Shown here: positions 1-6,150 of the stretch, in pieces
Layout: every line of letters begins with the position of its first letter
Numbering within the stretch: the stretch's first letter is position 1
Assembly (NCBI GenBank): GCA_947626405.1
Contig: CANQSE010000087.1
Coordinates: forward strand, 1-7,635
Direction: 5' to 3'
Length of the DNA: 7,635 nt
DNA from: an uncultured Acetatifactor sp.
Lineage (GTDB): Bacteria; Bacillota; Clostridia; Lachnospirales; Lachnospiraceae
Made by a program: the position numbers and the translations under genes
The notes under the pieces: model-generated
Databases searched by the model: none
Told to the model about the DNA's origin: nothing
The model's input: the letters and a program-made list of their open reading frames with translations, nothing else

Positions 1-82
1 AAAATCATTATCCAAGAGGGCTGCGCATATAAGACGTATAAAAACACGGAATAAAGGCACTGATTATATAAGATATAAAGAT

Positions 83-772
83 ATGAAAACACAGATTATA
101 TACGAAGACAGCTTTATAATTGTAGTGCAAAAGCCCTCAGGGCTCGCCACCCAGACCGCACGCGTCGGACAGCCCGACGTAGTCAGCGAATTAAAGAACC
201 ACCTGGGCCGCAATCCATATCTTGGCATCGTGCACCGCCTTGATCAGCCTGTGGAGGGATTGATGGTATTCGGAAAGACAAGGCCGGCGGCAGCGTCACT
301 TTGCTCGCAGCTGGAAAATAAAACGCTTAAAAAACGCTACCTGTGCGTGATCTGCGGAAAAGCTCCCATGAGTGAGGGACATCTTGAGGATTTACTCATT
401 AAAGATGACTCCGGCAGCGCCGCGATCGTCCCTGACGGGCGGGCAGCGGATTTTCCAAACGCCAGGCACGCATCCCTGGAATACAGGATCATACAGGAAA
501 AAAACGGTGATTTCTGTCTTTCTCTGGCGGACGTATCTATCGACACGGGGCGTTTCCATCAGATACGCGCGCAGATGGCCCACGCCGGAATGTGCCTTCT
601 CGGAGATTTCAGATACGGCAGCGACGACTCGAGGGAGCTTTCGCGTCTTCTGCATACGGATTGCGTATCTCTCTGCGCCTACAGTCTTGATCTGACGCAT
701 CCTTCCTCCAAAAAGTCCCTTCATTTCCAAATAGTTCCGCAGGGAAAAGGTTTTGAATTTTTTTCATTTTGA
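83..772 (+). CDS. RluA-family RNA pseudouridine synthase (short, no S4 domain)
   Basis: Isomerises specific uridines in rRNA or tRNA to pseudouridine in the cytoplasm. The 229-residue protein shows the family hallmarks in order: an N-terminal strand with the 'IIYEDSFIIVVQKPSGL' type opening, the catalytic motif HRLDQPVEG with Asp54 as predicted nucleophile, the motif II Tyr86 in KKRYLCVICG, and motif III TGRFHQIR (155-162). The HRLDQP version, instead of the commoner HRLDR/KxTSG, belongs to a compact subgroup that lacks the N-terminal S4 domain. The RNA target cannot be read from sequence. The chosen ATG fits the family N-terminus, but no good Shine-Dalgarno precedes it (only AAAG at 77-80). 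The frame is also open, without any ATG/GTG/TTG, back to the left edge. A gap of 82 bp separates it from the next gene on the same strand. Family assignment is firm; substrate is unknown. Confidence 0.93.
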   Translation: MKTQIIYEDSFIIVVQKPSGLATQTARVGQPDVVSELKNHLGRNPYLGIVHRLDQPVEGLMVFGKTRPAAASLCSQLENKTLKKRYLCVICGKAPMSEGHLEDLLIKDDSGSAAIVPDGRAADFPNARHASLEYRIIQEKNGDFCLSLADVSIDTGRFHQIRAQMAHAGMCLLGDFRYGSDDSRELSRLLHTDCVSLCAYSLDLTHPSSKKSLHFQIVPQGKGFEFFSF

Positions 773-854
773 GCGGATTATTTCCGTGTAAAAAGCTCCA
801 TACTATTTCCGGATAAAACCTGTTTGGTATCGCGGAGAAAGGACCGGAAATCGT

Positions 855-1901
855 ATGGTGGAAAAGCTCAGACAAAACCGACTTGTAACGCTGCTTCTGC
901 TGACAGGAGCAGTTTATTTTTTTCTGAAGGTGATCGCGCCTCTTACCGCTCCGGTGCTGATCGCAATGCTTTTTGTAACCATTTTCGGACCGCTGCTTAA
1001 GAGACTGCAAAACCGTCTCCGCATCCCCCGTCAGATCGGGGCGCTGCTTCTGCTTTTGATCGCATGCACCGTCCTGGGACTGCTGGCGTGGGTGTTTTTT
1101 TCCTGGATCGTCGGGAGCCTGCCCAAATGGATCGGCGGACTGGACTCCCTGGAGGAGGGGCTGTCGGTGGTTGTGCGAAAGATATGTCATTCCGTCGGCA
1201 GCACTATCGGCATTGACAGCCATTATCTGGAGCAGACCATCCTGTCACGTATACAGGACAGCATTGATTATTTTCAACAGCAGTTCGTACCCGGAATGTT
1301 GTCACAGTCGCTCGAGTGCGTGAGGGCCTTCGGCTCCTTCGGAGCTTTTTTGATTATCTTTATCATTTCCACCGTACTTCTTGCAAAGGATTACGATAAA
1401 ATAATGAACATGCTTTTGGAGCGGGAGGAATACCACCTTGTTCTTAAAATCATATGCAGCATAATACGTTACATCGCCACCTACATGAAAGCGCAGCTTA
1501 TAATAATGAACATCATCGGGATTCTGGCGGCGGTGTCACTGGGTCTCAGCGGTATAAGAAACGGTATTCTCTGGGGATTGCTGGCAGGACTTCTCGACAG
1601 CCTGCCTTTTATCGGAACGGGCGTGGTGCTTGTTCCGCTTGGCATCCAGCAGATATTCTACGGCCATTATTATCGCGCCCTGACCTGCCTTCTTCTCTAT
1701 ATTGCGTGCATAGTTATACGCGAGCTTCTTGAGCCGAAGCTTATCGGGAAGCGCGTAGGGGTGTCGCCCATTGCCATTCTTCTGTCACTTTATGCAGGGT
1801 TTAAGTTGTTCGGAATATGGGGAATCATCGAAGGTCCACTGGGATTTGTTATCATTTATCATACCTATCTCAATTTAAACGGTAATTTACAGGAAAATTA
1901 A
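855..1901 (+). CDS. AI-2E (PerM/YtvI-type) family membrane transporter
   Basis: A 348-residue polytopic membrane protein of the AI-2E family, named after E. coli TqsA. Most members have no proven link to autoinducer-2; others are cation/proton antiporters or sporulation membrane proteins such as YtvI. Hydrophobic segments occur at about 10-45, 60-87, 157-177, 215-233, 236-262, 275-290 and 303-337. A soluble-looking stretch at about 95-155 separates the N-terminal hairpins from the conserved core, as is usual for the family. The family signature is clear: LLDSLPFIGTG (Asp248) and EPKLIGKRVGVSP (293-305), followed by a glycine-rich last helix pair (GIWGIIEGPLGF). Length is normal for the family. 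The ATG is preceded by AAAGGA (838-843) at 11 nt. No convincing promoter was seen in the 82-bp gap after the pseudouridine synthase, so cotranscription is possible. The transported substrate is unknown. Confidence 0.9.
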   Translation: MVEKLRQNRLVTLLLLTGAVYFFLKVIAPLTAPVLIAMLFVTIFGPLLKRLQNRLRIPRQIGALLLLLIACTVLGLLAWVFFSWIVGSLPKWIGGLDSLEEGLSVVVRKICHSVGSTIGIDSHYLEQTILSRIQDSIDYFQQQFVPGMLSQSLECVRAFGSFGAFLIIFIISTVLLAKDYDKIMNMLLEREEYHLVLKIICSIIRYIATYMKAQLIIMNIIGILAAVSLGLSGIRNGILWGLLAGLLDSLPFIGTGVVLVPLGIQQIFYGHYYRALTCLLLYIACIVIRELLEPKLIGKRVGVSPIAILLSLYAGFKLFGIWGIIEGPLGFVIIYHTYLNLNGNLQEN

Positions 1902-1906
1902 ATTAT

Positions 1907-1935
1907 TTGACTACTGTTTCCTTTCGTCATATGAT
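1907..1935 (+). promoter_or_regulatory. Sigma-A-like promoter for the O-antigen ligase-like gene
   Basis: TTGACT (1907-1912) and TATGAT (1930-1935) each match the vegetative -35 and -10 consensus at five of six positions and are exactly 17 bp apart. Predicted transcription start is near 1942, about 19 nt before the ATG at 1961 and just upstream of its ribosome binding site. It lies five bases after the stop of the AI-2E gene, so the glycan gene can be transcribed independently of the upstream pair. Confidence 0.8.
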
Positions 1936-1947
1936 AAGATACATGAT

Positions 1948-1952
1948 GGAGG
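1948..1952 (+). promoter_or_regulatory. Ribosome binding site fixing the start at 1961
   Basis: GGAGG ends 8 nt before ATG 1961, which is ideal spacing. The longest open frame begins at TTG 1907, but that codon is the -35 box of the promoter and has no ribosome binding site. ATG codons at 1931, 1943 and 1946 lie in or next to the -10 region. The site therefore selects the 519-residue product. Confidence 0.85.
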
Positions 1953-1960
1953 AAAATAAA

Positions 1961-3520
1961 ATGCCGCGCAGGATTATAAAACAGCTTTTGGACTATGCCG
2001 CCTGTATGTGTATCATATTAATATTGGTTATCATGCCTTTCTACAACAGGGAGGGGTATAGTCACATCGGCACGGACAAATCCTTCTTTTTTAATTCCGC
2101 ATGCTATTATATCGGATGGGTAGTCGCTCCCGTTACGGCTTTGCTTTTGATTATCACTGTTTTTTCGCTGAAGAAGGATTTCCTTAAATACTTAAGGCGG
2201 ACCCTGTCCGTCACGGATCTCTTAGCGGCAGGATACGGCCTGGTTCTGACACTTTCCTTGTTTTTTTCCGATTTTCGCACGGACGCTCTGTGGGGCTCTG
2301 CAGGATGGTACATGGGATATTGGCCGCAGATGTTCTTTCTTATGATATATTTTCTGATCTCCAGGTTCTGGAACCCCGGGAAGTGGGCGGTACACCTTGG
2401 TTTGCTCGCGTCGTTTCTTGTATTTTTGCTGGGATTTCTTAACCGTTTTAACATAGATCCCCTTAACATGGGCACGGGGTTGAGCGGATTTATATCAACC
2501 ATAGGAAATATCAACTGGTACTGCGGGTATTTCACTTCCATATTTTTCGTCGGCGCGTCGCTGTTGTGGCTTGGCGCATGGCGGAAAAAATACCAATTCT
2601 TCCTGCTTGTACTTTATGTCCTGACAGGATTTGCCACACTTGTAAGCCAGGGCAGCGACAGCGGAATTTTTACCCTGGTAATTCTTATGACGACAATGTT
2701 TTTACTGTCCGCACGGGACGGCGACAGAATGAGAAGGTTCTGGCTTTTGATGACATTGCTTGGATGCTCCTGCATGATCACATGTCTTGTGCGGCGGCTC
2801 CAACCCGCGGATTCATACGTCTTTGACACCGGATTTGCAAAATATATTACAACCCCCGCAGCCTGCGTACTAATCACGGTTCTGTCGGCCTCTGTCCTGG
2901 CTCTCATTGCCGTTTCCCAAAAAAGTAAGCGCTATCCGTCCGGGCTGTTTCGTATTCTTCCGTACTGCACTGCGGCCGCGCTGGCAGGATGCCTTCTTCT
3001 CTATGCTGCTGCCGTCGTGTTAAACACCCGATATCACTTCTCCGACAACCCTTTCCTTACCTTCAACATGAAATGGGGAAGCGGCCGTGGCGCCACATGG
3101 ATTGCGGGTATAGGCTGTTTTCGCGAACAAAATATTCTGCACATTCTGTTTGGCACAGGGCCGGATACAATGTCTGCTTATATTTATACGAAAGGCAGTC
3201 CCGAGCTTCTTGAAATTGTGAATACCGCCTTCGGAAGCGCTGTCCTAACAAACGCCCACAACGAATGGATTACCGTGCTGGTAAACACCGGCATCCTTGG
3301 ACTTACTGCTTTCTTTGGCATGTTTTACACCGGCATGTACCGCTTTATACGCAGAATCGGCAGGGATCCGTATGTCTGCTCATGCGGCATATGTCTTCTG
3401 GCAAACCAGGTCAACAATATTTTCAGCTTCCAACAGGCCATGAACACATCCACCGTCTTTGTCATTTTTGGAATAGGTGCAGCTTTTATTCGAGCTTCCT
3501 CAGACAAATCAGGCGCTTGA
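1961..3520 (+). CDS. O-antigen ligase/polymerase-like (WaaL/Wzy) membrane protein
   Basis: A 519-residue polytopic membrane protein with about a dozen hydrophobic segments, resembling the Wzy_C/O-antigen ligase family. Members transfer or polymerise lipid-linked glycans on the outer face of the cytoplasmic membrane. Supporting signs: the GNINWYCGYF segment (182-191), equivalent to the 'GNxNxxxGY' stretch common in Gram-positive members; SQGSDSG (229-235); an extracytoplasmic loop beginning near 355 with GSGRGATW (Arg376); then GTGPD (398-402) and the NAHNEW...NTGILGL block (His433), the most conserved part of the family. The Arg and His are the residues normally implicated in ligase activity. 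In a Gram-positive host the product is more likely to act on a capsular, teichoic or other wall glycan than on LPS. It has its own promoter and converges on another polytopic gene. No other polysaccharide cluster genes are in view, so the substrate is open. Confidence 0.82.
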   Translation: MPRRIIKQLLDYAACMCIILILVIMPFYNREGYSHIGTDKSFFFNSACYYIGWVVAPVTALLLIITVFSLKKDFLKYLRRTLSVTDLLAAGYGLVLTLSLFFSDFRTDALWGSAGWYMGYWPQMFFLMIYFLISRFWNPGKWAVHLGLLASFLVFLLGFLNRFNIDPLNMGTGLSGFISTIGNINWYCGYFTSIFFVGASLLWLGAWRKKYQFFLLVLYVLTGFATLVSQGSDSGIFTLVILMTTMFLLSARDGDRMRRFWLLMTLLGCSCMITCLVRRLQPADSYVFDTGFAKYITTPAACVLITVLSASVLALIAVSQKSKRYPSGLFRILPYCTAAALAGCLLLYAAAVVLNTRYHFSDNPFLTFNMKWGSGRGATWIAGIGCFREQNILHILFGTGPDTMSAYIYTKGSPELLEIVNTAFGSAVLTNAHNEWITVLVNTGILGLTAFFGMFYTGMYRFIRRIGRDPYVCSCGICLLANQVNNIFSFQQAMNTSTVFVIFGIGAAFIRASSDKSGA

Positions 3521-3581
3521 ACTGTTTAAGCACAGCAAAGTACAGCAGGCTGCATACGAGCAGCATGACAAAATTGGCTTG

Positions 3582-4760
3582 TCACATCCAGTAGGTCTCG
3601 CCCTGGCACAGTCTTATCCAGAAAACAATGCCGCAGTAGCACTGATATGCCAGAATCCCCCATGATGTTATCAAAAAACCATATCGCAGATATCGGTTTT
3701 CCCATATTCCCGTGGGAGCTCTCATCAGCTTCAGAAGCTTCACTACGCTATACAGGACAATCATAAAAATCCCGAATGAATATCCCCACATGAAATTCCC
3801 GTCTCTTGCCCGCGTTCCGTTTTCAGAGAGAAATGTCACCTGTAAGAGCGCAATTCCCCACATCAGCCAGAAAAAAAGATACCATTTATCTCTGAAAAGC
3901 TCTTTCCATAAAAATACAAGCACAAAAAGAGGAAACGCCACCGACAGGATAAGCGTCGCCTTTGGATGCAGGCTGTGAAGCGTAAGAGTATAGCCGTAAT
4001 TCAACTCAATGCTGTTTCCCGTGTCATTGCCAAACAGCACCATATTCTGCCACAGAACCACCAGAACCGAAGGAATAACAGTCAGACCAAAGATAAATAT
4101 CCTGGAAAAAGGCACCTTCCGAAAGAGGTCCCACAAAAGAAACAGCGCCATCGTCGGTGCAAATACCAGAAAAAAACTGGGTTTTACGGCATTTGCCAGG
4201 ATAAGCGCACCCGCCATAAACAACCAGTCCTTCACTGAAAGCCCCTCCCGGTATTTCTCCTCAAGGCGCAGATAGAAAAGCAGCACTAAAACGCCGCAGA
4301 ATTTCATACAAATATAGGTTGAATTGTGCCATATTGAAGGGGACTGATATCCGATATAACGCTGATAATGAGCAGCCTTCACATAAAACGGCATGGCGAC
4401 ATTACAGAGAAAGCCAAGTAGCAAAAAAAGCCACTCCGGCACGCTCCCGCAACCCGCTCTGACCGACATTTCCCGAAGCAGACGGGTCGTAAGCGCTATT
4501 GTCCCCAGCGTTATAAGTCCCAAAAACAGCGCCGTCAGGATATTTCCCCAGGGCATCAGAAAAAAAAGCTGATATATGAGCGCAGTCAGCGAATAAAACC
4601 AGTGATCCTCCACCGCCATTTTAATATGGTATGGGAGATCGGAGTCAAAGGGCATACCTTCCACATAAAATGTCTGTTTATAATAAAGATAGACACAGAA
4701 AACGCCGTAAACAAAAATCAGCGATCTCATTATACTTTCAGGGATCCTGCTTTTTTTCAT
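3582..4760 (-). CDS. Polytopic membrane protein, possible GT-C-type glycosyltransferase
   Basis: I do not recognise a named family. The 392-residue protein has about ten hydrophobic segments and begins with a short basic N-terminus and a first helix at about 12-30. The first external loop carries an acidic pair, FDSDLPYH (Asp39, Asp41). Later come a QSPSIWHNSTY segment (139-149), NAVKPSFF (190-197) and a polar SENGTRARDGNFMWGY loop (312-327). An acidic motif just after the first helix and polar external loops are typical of GT-C glycosyltransferases that use lipid-linked sugar donors, so that fold is my inference only. The convergent O-antigen ligase-like neighbour agrees with an envelope-glycan role. 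The ATG has AAAGGG (4770-4775) 9 nt upstream; Met11 is an alternative without better support. A promoter is seen upstream. The stop lies 61 bp from the convergent gene's stop. Confidence 0.72.
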   Translation of the reverse strand: MKKSRIPESIMRSLIFVYGVFCVYLYYKQTFYVEGMPFDSDLPYHIKMAVEDHWFYSLTALIYQLFFLMPWGNILTALFLGLITLGTIALTTRLLREMSVRAGCGSVPEWLFLLLGFLCNVAMPFYVKAAHYQRYIGYQSPSIWHNSTYICMKFCGVLVLLFYLRLEEKYREGLSVKDWLFMAGALILANAVKPSFFLVFAPTMALFLLWDLFRKVPFSRIFIFGLTVIPSVLVVLWQNMVLFGNDTGNSIELNYGYTLTLHSLHPKATLILSVAFPLFVLVFLWKELFRDKWYLFFWLMWGIALLQVTFLSENGTRARDGNFMWGYSFGIFMIVLYSVVKLLKLMRAPTGIWENRYLRYGFLITSWGILAYQCYCGIVFWIRLCQGETYWM

Positions 4761-4781
4761 TTCCGCTTTCCCTTTCCGGTA

Positions 4782-4795
4782 CAGCCTGACGGCTG
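4782..4795 (-). promoter_or_regulatory. Small hairpin in the 5' leader of the 392-residue membrane protein gene
   Basis: A perfect inverted repeat CAGCC-N4-GGCTG, extendable by one G-U pair in RNA, lies between the predicted transcription start (near 4813) and the ribosome binding site (4770-4775), six bases from the latter. It could influence translation or be chance. There is no U-tract, so it is not a terminator. Confidence 0.35.
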
Positions 4796-4819
4796 CCCTG
4801 CAGGTATTTTTCTTTCGTT

Positions 4820-4847
4820 ATCTTATTATAAACATTTCATCCGTCAA
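4820..4847 (-). promoter_or_regulatory. Candidate sigma-A promoter for the 392-residue membrane protein gene
   Basis: On the minus strand TTGACG (4847 to 4842; five of six consensus bases) is followed after 16 bp by TAAGAT (4825 to 4820; four of six). A start near 4813 would give a leader of about 50 nt. It lies in the 104-bp gap after the small basic-protein gene. No terminator is visible in that gap, so readthrough from upstream is also possible. Confidence 0.5.
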
Positions 4848-4857
4848 TTGCAATGTT
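4831..4857. repeat. Operator-like inverted repeat spanning the -35 box
   Basis: AACATT (4831-4836) and its complement AATGTT (4852-4857) are separated by 15 bp, giving 21 bp between arm centres, about two helical turns. The -35 box at 4842-4847 lies between them. This geometry suits a dimeric regulator, but six-base arms in AT-rich DNA can easily arise by chance. Confidence 0.3.
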
Positions 4858-4864
4858 CTTTGAA

Positions 4865-5284
4865 TTACTTCTGTTTTTTCCGACGTTCCTTGAGGCGCTC
4901 GTTTAGGCGCTTTTTCTTATTCTTTTTTTTCTTTTTTCTGTATTCCTCGATATCCACAATTTTTTCCCTGAGCCGATAACTGTCTTCGTACTCATCCAGA
5001 AGGGCGGTGAGCTCAGCCATATCCTTCTGCCACATTGCGTATACCTCCTCCGCGGGATAGGAAAGCAGAGTCTTTTCCGAATAATGCAGTCCAAAGCAAT
5101 TCGGTGCATGCAGATAACTGAGCATCCTCTGTTCGTTGAGCTCGTCGTCAACCCAGCGCTCCGCCTCTGTCATTTCCTCATAGGGTTTTTTCTCTCTTAT
5201 ATCAAAGCCCAGCCACAGTAAGATTCTTTTCTTTATCGTAAGTATATTGCCTCCCTTATCTGGTAAGTTTTTTTTCTTTATCAT
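4865..5284 (-). CDS. Small hypothetical protein with a strongly basic C-terminal tail
   Basis: Not recognised as any family. The 139-residue product begins with a 15-residue unit repeated imperfectly (MIKKKNLPDKGGNIL, then TIKKR...), created by a DNA duplication. A short hydrophobic patch ILLWLGF (21-27) follows. The middle is acidic and probably helical (EAERWVDDELNEQRM; DMAELTALLDEYEDSYRLREK). The last 24 residues (116-139) are almost all Lys/Arg, which suggests contact with nucleic acid or acidic membrane surfaces. There is no signal peptide. ATG 5284 is chosen because GGGAGG (5295-5300) lies 10 nt upstream; the longer frame from ATG 5314 starts inside the predicted -10 box and has no ribosome binding site. 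The gene lies between a response regulator and a membrane protein gene on the same strand, with 104 and 156 bp gaps. It is probably real, given promoter, ribosome binding site and composition, but its function is unknown. Confidence 0.7.
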   Translation of the reverse strand: MIKKKNLPDKGGNILTIKKRILLWLGFDIREKKPYEEMTEAERWVDDELNEQRMLSYLHAPNCFGLHYSEKTLLSYPAEEVYAMWQKDMAELTALLDEYEDSYRLREKIVDIEEYRKKKKKNKKKRLNERLKERRKKQK

Positions 5285-5307
5285 AAGTATATTACCTCCC
5301 TTATCTA
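5218..5307. repeat. Tandem 45-bp direct repeat over a ribosome binding site and start codon
   Basis: Copy A (5218-5262) and copy B (5263-5307) match at 40 of 45 positions. Each contains, on the minus strand, GATAAGGGAGG, an AT-rich spacer and the NTG-like position followed by ATAAAGAAAA. In copy B, nearest the promoter, the codon is ATG (5282-5284). In copy A it is ACG (5237-5239). The unit is a multiple of three, so both copies are read in one frame and encode a 15-residue repeat. Confidence 0.9.
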
Positions 5308-5309
5308 TT

Positions 5310-5338
5310 ATCATATCACAAAGGATGTAAATGTTCCA
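5310..5338 (-). promoter_or_regulatory. Candidate extended -10 promoter for the small basic-protein gene
   Basis: On the minus strand TGATATGAT (5318 to 5310) forms an extended -10 element with TATGAT matching five of six consensus bases. The hexamer 17 bp upstream, TGGAAC (5338 to 5333), is a weak -35, which extended -10 promoters tolerate. Transcription would start near 5303, only about 19 nt before ATG 5284. The AT-rich tract upstream could serve as an UP element. Confidence 0.45.
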
Positions 5339-5367
5339 TAGTTTTTTTAAAAATTTTTACGAACTAT
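5338..5367. repeat. Nested AT-rich palindromes in the intergenic region
   Basis: The 12-bp perfect palindrome TAAAAATTTTTA (5348-5359) lies almost centrally between arms ATAGTT (5338-5343) and AACTAT (5362-5367). It lies directly upstream of the small gene's promoter and could be an intrinsically bent UP-type element or a regulator site. Base composition alone may explain it. Confidence 0.3.
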
Positions 5368-5409
5368 AAACAAAAAAGAATATCAGGCATAATAATCTGC
5401 TTTTCCTAT

Positions 5410-5434
5410 AAAAAAAGGGGGCTGCCTCCTGTCC
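5410..5434 (-). terminator. Possible weak terminator after the response regulator gene
   Basis: Read on the minus strand, a GC-rich segment ending in CCCCC is followed directly by seven T residues (5416 to 5410), a few bases after the response regulator stop. The only hairpin I can draw is GGAGG-CAG-CCCCC with an A-C mismatch, which is weak. The position and U-tract suit intrinsic termination, but the stem does not convince. Confidence 0.25.
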
Positions 5435-5440
5435 GGGCGT

Positions 5441-6133
5441 CTAAACTTTAAACCTATAGCCGACGCCCCATATTGTTTCGATATACTGTGGCTTTGCCGT
5501 ATCGGCCTCTATCTTTTCCCGAATTTTTTTAATGTGTACCGTCACGGTGGCAATATCGCCTATTGAATCCATATCCCATATTTCCCTGAACAATTCTTCT
5601 TTTGTAAAAACATGGTTCGGGTTTTCCGCAAGGAATGTGAGAAGGTCAAATTCCTTTGTTGTAAACGGTTTCTCCACTCCGTCCACGTATACCCTGCGGG
5701 CCGTCTTGTCAATTCGTATACCCCTTATCTCCACTATGTCGTTCTGCGGCTTCTGGTTCATGCCCACAAGCCTCTCATACCTTGCCAGGTGCGCCTTTAC
5801 CCTCGCCACAAGCTCACTGGGGCTGAAGGGCTTCGTCATGTAGTCGTCCGCTCCCAGTCCGAGCCCTCTTATCTTGTCAATATCGTCTTTTTTCGCAGAC
5901 ACCATCAGAATAGGAATATTTTTTTCCTCTCTGATTCTGCGGCAGACTTCAAATCCGTCCATCCCGGGCAGCATCAGATCCAGAATCACGAGATCATAAT
6001 TTCCCGCCACCGCAGTCTCCAGCCCCTGATCTCCCGAATTGCAGATATCCACCTGGAAATCGCTGAGTTCAAGATAATCCTTTTCCAGATCCGCAATGGC
6101 AGTCTCATCCTCGATAATCAGAATTTTGCCCAT
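5441..6133 (-). CDS. OmpR/PhoB-family response regulator transcription factor
   Basis: Cytoplasmic DNA-binding partner of the adjacent histidine kinase, 230 residues, the normal length. The receiver domain (about 3-115) has the acidic pocket Glu8-Asp9, phosphoacceptor Asp52 in LVILDLMLPGMDG, switch residues Ser79 and Tyr98, and Lys101 in the TKPF motif, so it should be phosphorylatable. A winged-helix output domain fills about 133-230 with the expected FTTKEFDLLTFLAENPNHVFTKEEL segment and a C-terminal WGVGYRF hairpin. ATG 6133 has GGAGG ending 5 nt upstream, inside the 17-bp gap after the kinase gene, so the two are almost certainly one transcript with the kinase first. No target site can be deduced from the window, though the downstream small gene and membrane protein gene on the same strand are candidates. 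The family is certain; the stimulus and regulon are unknown. Confidence 0.96.
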   Translation of the reverse strand: MGKILIIEDETAIADLEKDYLELSDFQVDICNSGDQGLETAVAGNYDLVILDLMLPGMDGFEVCRRIREEKNIPILMVSAKKDDIDKIRGLGLGADDYMTKPFSPSELVARVKAHLARYERLVGMNQKPQNDIVEIRGIRIDKTARRVYVDGVEKPFTTKEFDLLTFLAENPNHVFTKEELFREIWDMDSIGDIATVTVHIKKIREKIEADTAKPQYIETIWGVGYRFKV

Positions 6134-6150
6134 AATTCCCTCCTTGCAAT

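Noticed and set aside
774..787. CGGA-N5-TCCG inverted repeat after the pseudouridine synthase gene
   Set aside because: The four-base stem has no T-run after it, so it is too weak to call a terminator.
609..1223. 204-residue minus-strand ORF over the pseudouridine synthase end and AI-2E start
   Set aside because: It is antisense to two genes with clear family motifs, crosses their intergenic gap, and has a Gln/His/Lys/Asp-rich composition typical of a shadow frame. No ribosome binding site supports it.
855..1901. Naming the AI-2E gene as an autoinducer-2 exporter (tqsA)
   Set aside because: The family name does not predict substrate. Similar Clostridia proteins include YtvI-like sporulation and antiporter types, so no symbol is justified.
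3566..3584. TGACAA/TTGTCA hairpin between the convergent genes as a terminator
   Set aside because: The stem is only six A/T-rich base pairs, overlaps the stop codon of the minus-strand gene, and has no U-tract on either strand.
5312..5314. ATG as start of the small basic-protein gene
   Set aside because: It falls inside the predicted extended -10 element and has no Shine-Dalgarno, whereas ATG 5284 has GGGAGG 10 nt upstream.
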